Of a DNA stretch of 64,000 bases, positions 38,901-52,000 are shown in pieces (position 1 is the first letter of the stretch; each line of letters begins with the position of its first letter). The notes under the pieces were generated by a model. It worked only from the letters and a program-made list of their open reading frames with translations, searched no databases and was not told where the DNA came from. This DNA comes from Ascaris suum (lineage: Eukaryota > Nematoda > Chromadorea > Rhabditida > Ascarididae). The DNA lies in NCBI GenBank assembly GCA_013433145.1, contig CM024176.1, positions 4,522,849 to 4,586,848 of the forward strand. The letters run 5' to 3'. The position numbers and the translations under genes are program-made.

Positions 38901-41900
38901 CATCGCGAGTCGCTGTGAACAGTTAACAATTTATACGGCAAAAAGAGAGTGCTAATTTTGTTCACTGGAAATCTCCGCTCCTCTCTATCAAATTGCCAAT
39001 GAGGTTGCACATGACGAATGCTGCGTCCCATAATTTCACCAATAGAGAGTATTTTCAACAAATTAGCACTCGTTCGTTTCACCGACGAAAACGTCATTGT
39101 GGATCATTCAGAAAATCTTTCGTTTAGGGAAAAGCTTCAGTGCGAAATCTATGTTTATGCGTATGTTATTGCATATTATTTTAAAACATATTCCACAGCT
39201 TTGGTAGTATCACATGAAATGAACTTGTTTTCTTCTTTCTATCTTTCCTTTTCCCTCAGTGCAACATCTCCCGAATTCTTAACCATCCTCCTTCATAAAA
39301 ACAAGTAAAACTCAACCACACACATAATCATAATTAAATCATCAACAAATATCTCGTATAGCTAGAATCGCTTCATTCTTTCAATATTGATCAGGAGGAA
39401 AAGTCTTTAGCAAAATCGAAAATATGACCTAAGCCGCTGTTGATGGAACAAGGTGGAAATTATTCCTGTATTGTGCTTTCATAGATACCTTAGAAAGAAT
39501 AGAGAATTTGCTGTACTACAGGAAAAGAATCCCTGGGCTGTTTGCATTACTATTGAGTCATCACGGCTGAGTTATTTTTGCGCTTAATTTCGCCGATCCA
39601 CTCATGTCGAGCAATAGTGTTTTCGCAAATTCCACTGTATGCCTTGAATTGTCCACTGAGGCGTACAGCCTTATTTCGATGGAAACCAGATAAATTGAAG
39701 GAATCCCATGAATAAATGTTGCATGTTGCAGAACCCTCATGTTTCATCATATGGGACGTTAAAATGTGCGCTTAATATGCAAAAAAAGCTTGTGAACGCT
39801 AAAGCAATGTATTGAAAATATTTTCCACGGTAATTGATTTTCGAGGCATAAATGGAGAACAGAAATAGCAAAATATAAAGTGAGACCAAAAATTGGTAAC
39901 CTCAACCGATAAAATTAGTTGAGAAAAAGCTGAAAAGCGGTGCAAACAATTGCCCAAATTGTGCCGCAAATTACTTTAAATACAAAGCTATTGGATATCG
40001 TTTCCGCTCCAATATGTGCATTTAGCGCAAGTGGAAAATTGGCCACAGCTTTGCTATTTTTTTATCGAATGCTGGGAATTGTTTCTGTGCTTAGACTCAC
40101 CTGCGATCACCTATCATTAAATATCATCTGGCAGTTGAATCAACTGAAATTTACCCTTGTTACTATTGCCTCGTATAACACAATAATTCTAGTGAACTTG
40201 AATTTGATCATTGCCCTTTTTGTGTTTTGATATTTACCTCAATTTACTCCAAGCAGGCGAAACTCATAAATTGAATCAACTGACGGTCACTCAGTCTTCA
40301 GTGACGTTCGAGAAGAACATTGCGAGGTAAACATAAAAGCTGAACACTGAACTCTGCGATCGAAATTGCTGAGAAAAGTATATTGCGGATGATAAATACC
40401 ATTTACGAATAGATAGAATTTTCCGCTCGTTTTTTGCTTATTGTTCGCTGTGTTTGTAAAAACGCTTTGAGAGCATAAAGTATCAGAAACCCAGAATAAG
40501 GTCTGTAGATACAAAGTATAAGTGTGCACCTTAGCGTGCACTGAGAATAGAAGAAAGAAAGCGCTTGGGATACTTTTGCTCATATTACCTTGTTGACAAG
40601 TGTAATGATGTTCAAGCAACGAGTACAATCTGTACACATGCAATCCTCTAGAACGACGAACAGCACATAGACATAATAAATAAAATATCGGCAATAAAAT
40701 ATGCACATTTTAATGTTTGGCAAATCTGCTATAAAATGCCGCTTGGTGCAAAATTCAACTGAACGAAAGAAACTGCATGCAAATTGCTTTTTAGAGAATA
40801 TAACTCCTTTCAAAGCCGATGGCTTACGAAATTGACAGGGCAGATTAGCCTCTTATAAACAATACGTAAGCCACATTTTTTCTGACGCCGCTGGTTTCGG
40901 TGTTAAAACGAATAGAATGGCGATCAGACGTACGCACATGCGCTCGAACAAAGGCTGTCGCCCCATAGTGCAAATCCGAAAAAACTTGAACACCACATAA
41001 AAGAAAAACGCGAAAATGGCCAAAGCGTAATCTGACAGTGGTCGAGGACATCTGCTTCCTTCATCTAGTGCTCTTCTCGCTCTGCTCTGCTGTTTCTTGA
41101 TGTTCTTTTCACAGAAAAAGTGACGGAAACAAAGCTCATTTTAAACTTATCTACTTCCCTTCGCATATGAATGGTAACAAAAATACTGCTCCTTATCGCA
41201 GTATTTCATTGCACTAAAAAAGCCAAGAAACGCGTTTTCCCTTTCGGTTTTTTGACACACAGAGCTCCTCGTGCTACTTGAATACTCAGCTACAACACTT
41301 ACCATGTAGGCTAATAATGAAAGTTGCCAAGATGCGCTTGCTTCCTTGTCATCAATTTAATTACCAATAATAAAGCAGCAATAGTAAAAACAACATTCGC
41401 TACCACGGCGTTGCACCCTTCTTTCTCTCTATGCCGCTTTTCATAGCACCTGAACAGAAAGCTCGAAAATCTACACTTTAGTGAGCAATGAAAACTCTTT
41501 TAGACGATGTTGTTACTAGCCATCAGAGCATATGCGAGCCTTTTCGTTTTGGGAAAACCTCAAAATCCAAAACACAACGGTACTCTGCATGCTTTCCCGT
41601 TCGTAGTGATGATGGCCGCTGAGAAATGCTGCACCGACTAGAATTTGATGAACCATCTTTAATTGTCTATATTACACAAGTTGTGGGAAGAAGAATATAC
41701 CATTAAACATATTAAATGTTCATTAAATTTGGTTGCCCTGAATTCGGCTGCCTCTAAATCTATATTTAAAGCAAGCATCTGTGAAGACCTGAGAAAAGGG
41801 AAACTAATATATAGGCGTTCAAAACTGTTTCAGGTGAACGACACAGCGACGCTGGGTCATAATAGACACGGACGGCGCATAAACGCTAAACGATATTTAC

Positions 41901-44900
41901 GAGTGAAATTGTCTCTGACTGAATAATAAAGAAAACGACGTGTTGATTAATTAGCAGTCTTTGACGTAAACAACATAGCGACAGTAATGGCGAGAAGATA
42001 AAAAAATAAACCACGAAAGAGGAGAATGAAACGTATGCACACTTATGCATATGAGGCGACAAATTACTGATGACTGAACAATGAGGGATACCGAGCCACT
42101 AACGCTGACTCGTTATAGGAGACCGAAAAGCACAGTAAGATCAATCGAATTTCACTTGAACGAATGGGGATGGATTTCTGGGCTGCACTAACTCCTCAGG
42201 CAATGCATTCCATGTGCTTATCACGCAAATTCACAACGACATCTCACACTGTAAGGGAAACTGCTAGCTACAAAGAATGTCGCCTAACGCACGATGCAAA
42301 CTGCGTGAAAGAGATTGTACTACTAAGAAAAGGTCTGATAGACTGTTCATATTTAAGTAATATAGTCGGTATCAAGGTCAATCCTTCTGAAATGGAAAAA
42401 TTCAACAGCAGCAGAGAAGCTCCATGGAAGCTCCAAGCTCCAGTGCATCCAGTGCAAGTGTGCGCCTTCGTGCATTGGACACCTGCAGAGAAGCTCCAGA
42501 GATGTATGGTAGAATATCTCTTTTGTGAACTCATGAAATATAGAACTTTATTCTCTCTAATACATAGACTATACGACTATACATCTCTATGACCTTTATT
42601 AAGGCTTTTGTCCTCTAGCTCTCGTAGGCTGCCCTTTCAACACCAGCTCTACCCATACTGGAATCATTAGAGCACTTCAATAACCATTATAATCATTATT
42701 CACTGAAAGAGATTAGCATGATTACTTGGTCCCAGCGGAATACATCTATATCTGATGGGGAACCTTTTTGCGCTACCGTTTTGCCTCTATGACGCCATTT
42801 CGGTACCTCCAATGTATACTGTTACTACTGTCCATGTTCACTTGATCGACCCAGTTAAGGTACTCGTATGTATCCTTGCGTCGTCTCGCCTCCTATTACC
42901 TTAGAAAACAAAATTCTGCTACTCACAATAAGCTCACCTCTCACACAGTATTTTTTATGCATCGTGCATCAATAGCTCTGTGTGCGAGCGTAGCCAGTAC
43001 TGGTATCCATCAGACTTATCCGTCTTGGCCATCCAGAGCAAAAAACTGCCTAATGGGCTAAAGGTATAAGGATTTTCCGCTGCTCTGTGCTCACACTGCT
43101 CAATGTCAGTTCACATTCTTCTTTGTCCGCTTTCTGTGCCACCGAGGTCAAGGAACTGCGATTGCAGACAGCCGCTATGGCTGGGCAAGTTCGCCAATTT
43201 GAGGTATCCTTGGGTGTCGCTTTGCTCATGTTCATTTGCAGTTCGAACATCGGGTCCACCCTCTCGCGACAAGCTCCATCATATGCTTCGCAATGTTGGG
43301 CAAGTTTGGTTTCCACCAGAAGATAGTTTCGACCAGAGGAACAAAACGGGTTTCCACCAGAAGAAGAAGCGAGGTTGAAAAAATGCTCCATTGCGTGAAA
43401 CGAGAAACAGTGCCAAGGATGGCGGACTTAGTCACAAAAGTATATATCTGTTTCTCTCCCTGTTTCCTTGCCTTTCCTTTCCCCCTGCTAACTTTTTTGT
43501 GTTTGGCAGAGAATTGTATTCATTTATTTCCGAACCCTCTGCTGCCACTTTTCATAGCTTCTTTCATTCAAAGTCTTATTTGCTCATTTATAATTTTATT
43601 CATTTCACTTCATTGTTTATTCACTTTACGTTTTCTTCTGGAAGGTATTTCCAATTATTTTTATAACGTCTCCTATGTTTTCATGCGCTTATACAATTTT
43701 TCAAAAGAGTGCAGTTGTGAAGTCGTACCTGCGCTTGTCTACTTATCTGTTTTCCTGATCGCCTGAACTCCTCAGCCGTAGAACCTATGATAATAAGAAT
43801 TGGCGTATAAGTCACTCAACTACATAATATGTACCCGATAGCTTTACGATTCAGCACATTTACTATCGGTACTTGATCACAAAATTTGCATATCAGGTTC
43901 CTCTTGAAGTGTTTAATAAAATGCTGCCCAATAACGACTTTTCCTGATTAATCCCTGTAAAGTCCATCGGTTTCATTGCGGAGCATATTACTAGGTATTA
44001 CACCATTGTTTTCGGTATTTGGACAGCAAGATGATGTAGCGGTTTAAATGCAAAAGTGGGTGTCATTCCAGTTTCTCTTGCACACTTTTTCATTTTTTTG
44101 AGTTTTCAAACGTGTTTAACAAATTTCTACCTCAACTGTTATGTAGAGTGGAGGGAATTTATGCTCATGCAAAAAATATTTACGAATAGGGAGAGAAATT
44201 TACGAAAGGATCAAGCACAAGTGCATTTTTACGTGCTGCTCACCCGGTCAATCGATTGCCTTGCGAGTTAAAGAGTAAAATATTTGGAACAATACTTTCA
44301 TATTTTCACTGCTTCGACCGCACAAAAAATATTCCAGTTAAGATTCGACATTTCGTGAGCCGTTCAATGCAAATACCCGCAAATTTCGTTCCCAAAAACA
44401 CCAATTTTCTAACTCTAGTTAGTTTTAGCGAGTTAAATTCATGAACAGACAGAGAGATGGGGGCGCACACACATACATAGGTACAGACACGACGTAGCGA
44501 TAATGCAGTTTGAAAATAAAGACTTATTAACGTGCGTGGATGGGCTATGATTTGGGCAAATGATGGCATGATGAAGCAATGAGACGAATTCACGAAAGTG
44601 CTTGTATCTTTCCCTTGGAGACGTTCACTTGCGTCACGAAGAGATCTTGTCGCAAAGTGCTCCAGGAGCATTTTTGTTATCGTTGCGATGCGTAGATTTT
44701 CCTTGTATATGCGTTTGCAATATAACAGTTGCACAATTGCAACAAAAAACTTATATCGATCGCGGGGGATTGCACAACATTGACAAGATACGCATATTGA
44801 CGTGTTGCGTTGGTGATGACGCATACACACACAGTGTGTCGGGCTATTTAATTCGACGACTGCTCACTCATACTTGTGCACTGTGCGGCAAAGCAAATTT

Positions 44901-45525
44901 GCTCAGGTGAATTTCCGTTGATTTATTCGCATCAATACACTTAGCATTTTATTGTCGCCCTTTCATGTGGGTGAATTTGTGAATCTGCTAAGTGTTAAGT
45001 TCTCATCGAAATCTTCTCGCGTTCGAAAATTTTTGTACTTCGCATATTGTGTTTTATTTTATTGTCTTAGCAAGCCCCCCGTCTGTATCCATTTTCAAGT
45101 ACGCTCATTTCATCGATTTGTTCGCATCCGCAAATATTCTCCAGGAGCAAAAAGCATTTTACCGGTATTTTATTGTTAATTAGTGCGGAAATTTGGCGAC
45201 TGTGTTTTCTAGGAATTGATAAAAATGATTCTTGCGTGTTTCTGGTGGTTTTGTGTTTCTTAATGCACGGTCGTCATATTCGCTTGTAAGTTGGGATAGT
45301 CTCTTTGAAGTTTTGAATCGCTGGCAAAGCAACATTGGCAATAAATAGGTAAAGATGGGCGCTTTCACATGCTCAACGCTGGACGGCGTGGGTAACAATC
45401 CAAAATTTAGAAAGAAAGCAATTTCAGTTTTTTGAAGCTGAAGTTGATTGCAGTTGCAGTGGGAAACGTAAAGTAATTTCTGTCATTCCTCCGAAACGGC
45501 ATTTTTTGTCACCGTTAGCAAAATA

Positions 45526-45528
<3 letters not shown>

Positions 45529-45620
<92 letters not shown>
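45529..45620. repeat. (AT)n microsatellite, about 92 bp
   Basis: Uninterrupted AT dinucleotide repeat. No coding frame here should be trusted. Confidence 0.95.
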
Positions 45621-45622
<2 letters not shown>

Positions 45623-46206
45623 CGTCTACATATGACACAGGTAACTTTTACTCACCTTTCGTGGTGTTTTCTGATTTTTGCACCATGTGTCGTTACCCGT
45701 GGTTCGTTTTGCTACTATGGCGATATCGCTGTTGGTTTTTCGTTGGTGATTATCGCGACTCGGGGAGTGCGCCATTCAGGCTGCACCAGAAGGAGGTTTT
45801 AAAAACAAGGGTTGGAATGCAACCTTAAAAATAGAAAACCGCAAAGAATATGAGTATGATTTTATCGAATAACGGGCACGCCACTGAAGAAATCCAAAAG
45901 TGCACAATTTGATGTCGAAACGATTCTTACGTTCATGCGCCCTTATGTTCTTGCTGATTTCGGGTTTATTAATCGTTCTCATTGAAGTGCGATGAATTGC
46001 GAATTAATCTGTTGAAAGCGATATTGAGTCAGTTAATGTCATTTCAATTATTTTGCTTCAGTCATAAAAAGCCATACTCATCACGATATTTCCCGTTAAA
46101 TTTCCACTTTGAATGGGGTTCGATGATCGCTGGTTCACTTCTCCTGCGCCTAACAACAGAAAAAGGGTCAGAGCCCATTTTAAGGCGGAAAGAACCCCGA
46201 GTGAGT

Positions 46207-46309
<103 letters not shown>

Positions 46310-47395
46310 AACGTTTACTCGCATCATGCATATTTTCTATGCTTGGATTACAGGGTATCATTAAGGATATTGCTCCTCTTGATAATATCAGGTCTATCGA
46401 ATGCCGCAGTATTCCGACGATCAGATACCGTCGGCCCGTCGTGATAGACGAAAAGATTTGAAGATTTATCGCAACAAAAAGCAGTATGAGTTTAATTTAA
46501 TTCAATATCTTCGAATAACGGAGATGTATTGTTCTTTATAAAGGCGCTAGACATCAACGCGCATATTGGTTTTAAAATTGTCGTTATTCAAATGAATCCG
46601 TCACCTAGTAATGAAAAGCACCATTGTAATCCTCTAAAAGACAAGTTGATGTTCACGTCATATCGTTATTTAACGCAAAGAGCTACACACGCACCATCGG
46701 GAATATTTTGTTACTCGCAAATAGCATATTCCATCAATAAACATGTTGGAATAAATGGCGCTTGTGATTGCAAGAGACACTGAATGAAAGTATTTGTGGT
46801 ACCAGTTGGCAGCCAGCTGATTTCGCTATCTTCAGGTCTTAAAAAAAGGTGTCGTCCTGCTGGGGATAAACTACTTACACAGCTCCATGTAAACAAGAAG
46901 TAAAAATTGATGCTTCTGATGTCACCATTTGTAACTGGTATTGGATGGGTGTAGTCATAGGATATAAGTTTCACAGACAACATTGCAACCGATATAAGTC
47001 TGAAATAAAATGTAATATTAATGCTGCTTTGTTACTTTACCTTTTGAAACTTTCGTTTCTGTTTACCACATAGTATGCGCTAGAAAATGGACAAGGCTAA
47101 GAATGCATAATTGAACATGTTCACAAATTCCCAAGCATTTCTTTCCATTTTCAAAGAATGATCTTTTTTATATATCAGTAGGAAGTTTATACCCTTCCTC
47201 TTATGTTCTTTTCTTTTGAAAGTTCGGTTCGCTACCTTCATCACGTTTTCAAAAGTCTATGCCAGTTCAAAATTTTACATGAAAATATCGTACGCGAGAT
47301 ATGATTGTATAGTTGTAGCTTCTAAACAGCTTTGCTCATATTCACAATTACAGAGCATGTGAAAATGAACTGTGGAAAGTTTTCACTGTTTACAG

Positions 47396-49015
47396 GTTGA
47401 AGGGACCAGCTTTGATTTCGAAATATGTTTGGTTTGAGGATAGTCATTCAAGCTATTATAAATTTATCGATAATGACGGCTCACTTAAGAAGCATGGCAG
47501 TGTGAGTGATTGTCGTCTTTATTTGTCTTATTTGCAGTGCTTTTCGTGGCTTTAAATGCTTTCTTCTTTCGACTTGGTTCATCTGTTTTCGCAAGTTATC
47601 CAAACAATGACTTGGAAAAGGAAGACATCATCGTGAAATTTTACGCCATTTTATTCGGAAATTGTCTCTTAAAAATATCCCTCGAAAAAATGTTCTATGG
47701 AAAGTATTCAAAAAAACCTTTTCTAATCCCTGCAATGAAACAGTGTAGAGAGGTCATCTTTCATCGAATTGATTTTTCGTTGACATTTTCACCGAACATG
47801 CGTTGAAAGCTTCGTTTTTGAAGACTGAAATAATTTATTGCCGAGTAATTTTTTGTTCACCAACCACACTCAGGTGAACGTTTGTCTTTAGAATGCTGCT
47901 GCTGATCCTCAAAAATTTCGATTACAATGCTTACAAGACGAACATACACAACAGTGATTTATTCTTTTACTTTCTCTGGTTCACATATTTTACCTCCAAA
48001 CCTCAAGTGGGCCTTTATTTCATCATGAGAGCGATAAGATTGGCAAAAATTTTAGTAAATAATGCGATTTTCTATTTCAGCTTTTACCCTATCCGTCCTT
48101 GATCGCCGCAAATAAAATCCTTTACGAAGGCTTTGACGTGCCTTTTTCTGTAAATAAACGACGACGATGGAATACGATCAATGAGCTAAGCAAGTCTCTC
48201 CATTCGCTTCAGGTTGTAGCTTTCATGCCTTCTAAAAATAGTAAATACCATACTTCCTCAGCTCACATCTGAGCGGATTTAAACATTCCAAGTTTTTTCT
48301 GCAAAAAATTCGTTTAAACAAGAAGGTTTTAGAATGGGGGAGTTTATCTCCCCCTAGAATATCAGGGCTGAGATAACTTTCGAGGAGGGATGCGATTTAT
48401 CCGGCTAATAGGGTGCTCGTATTCATACTGGTTTCGCGTTGTTGTGATAAGCGATGTGAGTGGAGCATCTCGTGCAGATGATTGTTTTGGCATCTGAGAA
48501 GTTTTGCGGCATCGGACTGCCCTTACGAGCGATTGGTTGACGTAGCACTGGATGGGAAATAAGGGGAACAGGAAAGGCGCATTTTGCTGAGAATGTACGA
48601 GTTAATATCCTACTTCCTGAAATTTAACTGATTGTCCTTAAAATATATATTATTTTCTGTTCCACATCCTTCCATGTTCTGCGCGCTAACATTCCCGCCC
48701 CTAATTTAAAACTAATGACATTGCCAGCTAAAGCTGATGTATTAGCCGAAAGAGTCTTTCTATGATAACGCGAGGAGAAGCAAGCATTTGCTCTGGAAGT
48801 TTTATTGTAATCCTTTTTAAGGATCCTTCAATAGGTCTTCGTGTATCTCTTCTTCGTGTTGAAGCTGAACTTCAAATTGTGCGCGCTTATGACCGCCCGG
48901 AATGGCAGCTTGATTACACATCAAGTTACATTAAACTGATTGAGTTTCTTGGTTTTAATGGTGATCATCAGTTATATATAAACAGACGCAACGCGACTTT
49001 CGAGGATATTTATAG
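47396..49015 (+). CDS. N-terminal exons tentatively assigned to the RBR ligase gene
   Basis: Three exons with good junctions: 47396-47501 (TTTACAG acceptor, GTGAGT donor; contains KYVWFEDSHSSYYKFIDN), 48081-48212 (TTTCAG acceptor, GTTGTA donor; LLPYPSLIAANKILYEGFD) and 48822-49015 (weaker TTTTTAAG acceptor; LIEFLGFNGDHQLYIN). Their phases (0, 0, 2) lead into the Lys/Arg-rich exon at 50554. The aromatic pattern of the first exon recalls a WWE-type module, but this is a weak resemblance. They could belong to a separate upstream gene if a stop and a start lie in the 49-50.5 kb gap. Confidence 0.5.
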
Positions 49016-52000
49016 GTTTGCATCGAACTTTTTTATGTTTATTTTAAGTAAGCAACCGTAGAGAAAATCGCCCTAACACTTTGTCACAGGTTGAAGTTTT
49101 TTTGAAGTGAAACATTTATTCAATCATTCAGCGCGAGCTGTTATAAGTGTCCTTAGCCTCCAGGCCCTTCTGGATATTCGCAGGGCGCCCTGAATTTCCA
49201 GCTGTTCATAGAATCGCTGGACATTCTGAAGACCCTTAATGGTATCTCAAGCCTCTAGTCGAAGCTCTTTTTTTTGAGGTATTCTCATGGCTTTTCTGGA
49301 AATTCTTAGGGTGACGACCCCAGAGTCGTCCCAGCGTTAGAATGGGCCGATACCGCTAGGATAGCGTCTTAAAATTTATGTCATGAACGGCTTCGAAACC
49401 TAAATTTTTCTAATGGAAACCTAAAACGTTGGAAAACCTAACAACTGCTGTTACTGCTCTCACGCGAGGAGGCAAAATTCGCACAATAGATAGGCCGAAT
49501 CGTTCAGTGGTGGTGGTCGAATAAGAGGATTGCAATTCGTGCCTGTTGAGTGAACTCCCCTCATTCAGAAATGTTGTGAGCCAATTTCTAAGGTTATATT
49601 TACTCGATGATGGCTAATGTTAAGTGAGGATAGGTGTTGTCTTTAAGTATCATTTTTGGGGCAGAAATTGCCGCTTTTGTGAATGTTTAATTGCCCGCCA
49701 ATGAACGTCACATAATTATAGTTATGTATTTATCGGAATAAGTACTAATTTTTTCCGTTTAGGCATACCCGGATACCCAATCATTCATGGGAGGTTAGAC
49801 CAAAGATAGAGCGCTATAGACGGAGGAGAAAGCGCCAACCGGAAATACTTCACGTGCAGACGAATGAGGAGCGCGGTCGTGACAGAGATGTGGCATTCAA
49901 TGATCGGAAAGCGCATATTCTCATCAAAGAACAAAGTTGCGTAACAAGCGCTCGTCGGGTCAACATGGATGAGAAACGGTTTTTCTTTTTGTTTTCTAAC
50001 AATGCTATAATTGACCATGATAATATTAATAGTGGTTATGGTGCCTGAAGCTATTATGAAGCAATTAACAATCACATGACTAGAAAAAGACTTCCTTTTT
50101 TCTTTTGTTCGAAATGTAATTAGAAACCGCTTCTGCTTAGCTGAAATTTCGAGAGTAGAAGGTGCATTTTATCCCGACACCTCTCCCCCACCCGATGAAA
50201 GTGGATTTCGAAATCATCTTGTGACGCATTATTTGTTGTCTTCGGTGTTTATATTTGAGTGCGCAGGCTAAAGGAGAATTACAGAAGCCAGAAGTTTCAA
50301 GTATTTGCATATTCAGAGTTCCAAGAATCTGGGGTTCCGTCTGACACGCTTTCCTCTTTCCCCTTCTCTCCCCACCCTTCCCACGCCTATCCTGCTTTGT
50401 TTCCCCTCACTTTCCCCATCACTTTCCTCGTTCTGTGGATGACCTCATTGTTCTCATTACTTCTTTATTCCAAAAAAGGTTTTAGACTATATTATACTGA
50501 TATTGAATCAACTTTTTGTTAAAACTCTTTCAACTCAAGGAAGTTTTTCTCAGAAACCGTCGAAGAGCAGCTTCACTGGAGGCAGAAGAACGTCAACATC
50601 GGCGGAAGAAAAGTGAGAAAAGAAAAGGAAGGAAGAAGGCACGTAAACATCCACGAGAACAGAAAATCGGCAAGAAGGCCGCCATGTCCATTATTCCCTG
50701 CTGTGCTGACTGGATGATTGAACCAGTGGAATTTATTCATACTGGAGAACTCGTTTCTGAAGTTCGTTCGCCGATGCTTGCAAGCACTGCTGAACTTGTA
50801 ACTGTCAGGCAACCCCATATGCGAAGAAGAACAAAAAATAAACATAAGGCAAGCTTACCTTCATTCGGGAGTTCTATGTACGCCGTTCAAATATTGCATG
50901 ATCCGACAAACGTTGTAACGTTGGTTGTGATTGATATGAACACGGCACATACTTTTGAAGGTTGGAGTGTGGAGTTGGAAACTCGATTGAGTTTTTGTTT
51001 GTTGTTCTCATCCCTACCTTAATTAATGCTAATCAAAACAAGCATACCATTCCTTGAAGAAGAGAAGCTCTGAGCTTCAATCTACGATCGCCAATGAATT
51101 GTGTCAGAAAAGTGGAATGTTTGTTTGATTATTCGGTCGTGAAATAGGTCAAATGAGTCGAGTGTTTTACAAAAAATCAGCTTTTCTCTTTCCATTTCTT
51201 CAAGTATATTCTATATTTTCTTTCAAATAATTGCAGCAGTAATGGCCAATATTTTTTTTTCATGCATAATGAAAGTTACGTTGCAAAAAGTACTGAGCGT
51301 TATCATCTGAACGAATGGTGCAGGTTCTTTATTAGTCTCATTAACGCGTTATGCTCTGTTTTTTGCATATCAAGAATTCGTACCTGCAGAGAAGTGAATT
51401 ATATTCTTATCTCGTACTTCAAGAAAGTTTCCTCTTGTTGAAATTTTCACCGCGAATAGCGTTTTATGCGCTTGTGGTACTAATAACGATGCTTCTGGTG
51501 ATGCAGCGAGTAGTAACAGTGATAACAGTGGTAATAGTCCATGAATTCAGATGCAACTTGCGATAACGGTGATAAATGAGCTTGCGTTTTTTAAACTCAG
51601 CCGTCTGTAAACAGCGTACCTTTCTCCATCTTTGATACGGTATGACTTGTCGAATTTTCAGGGCTGCATGTCTGAAGAGTATGCACGGTGGTTGCATGGC
51701 TGCTGTGCATATTATTCAGCCGATGAGCAAAACATTGCTTCTGGTAGCGCTAGCAATGCTGAATTTGTGGATGAAAACGCAACCATCCCTACTCTCGACT
51801 CGTCATTAATCCCTCTCGGAGAATGCGAAACATTCGCTTTAGGTGTGAAGCAGTTATTTCCTCACTGCCGTCCGATTGAAGGCATTTCCCCGAGCAGTTT
51901 TTTCTGCGAGGTCGATCAGAGCCAGCCTATTCCATCGGCCTCTACTCCAGATTTGCAAGAATTTGTTGGTGTTTTAATTCTACAGGACGCCCGAATCGTC

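Noticed and set aside
40845..41449. Hydrophobic minus-strand frames recalling a bicarbonate transporter (LSDYALAIF)
   Set aside because: Similarity is a few residues, and neighbouring exons could not be joined in phase.
42164..43400. Possible LTR retrotransposon terminal repeat
   Set aside because: Some LTR-like features, but no second copy, no target-site duplication and no gag/pol frames found.
43236..43766. 176-codon plus ORF
   Set aside because: T-rich hydrophobic translation typical of non-coding AT-rich DNA; no domains or splice context.
44306..44830. 174-codon minus ORF
   Set aside because: No motif, no splice signals, overlaps other frames of similar length; likely chance.
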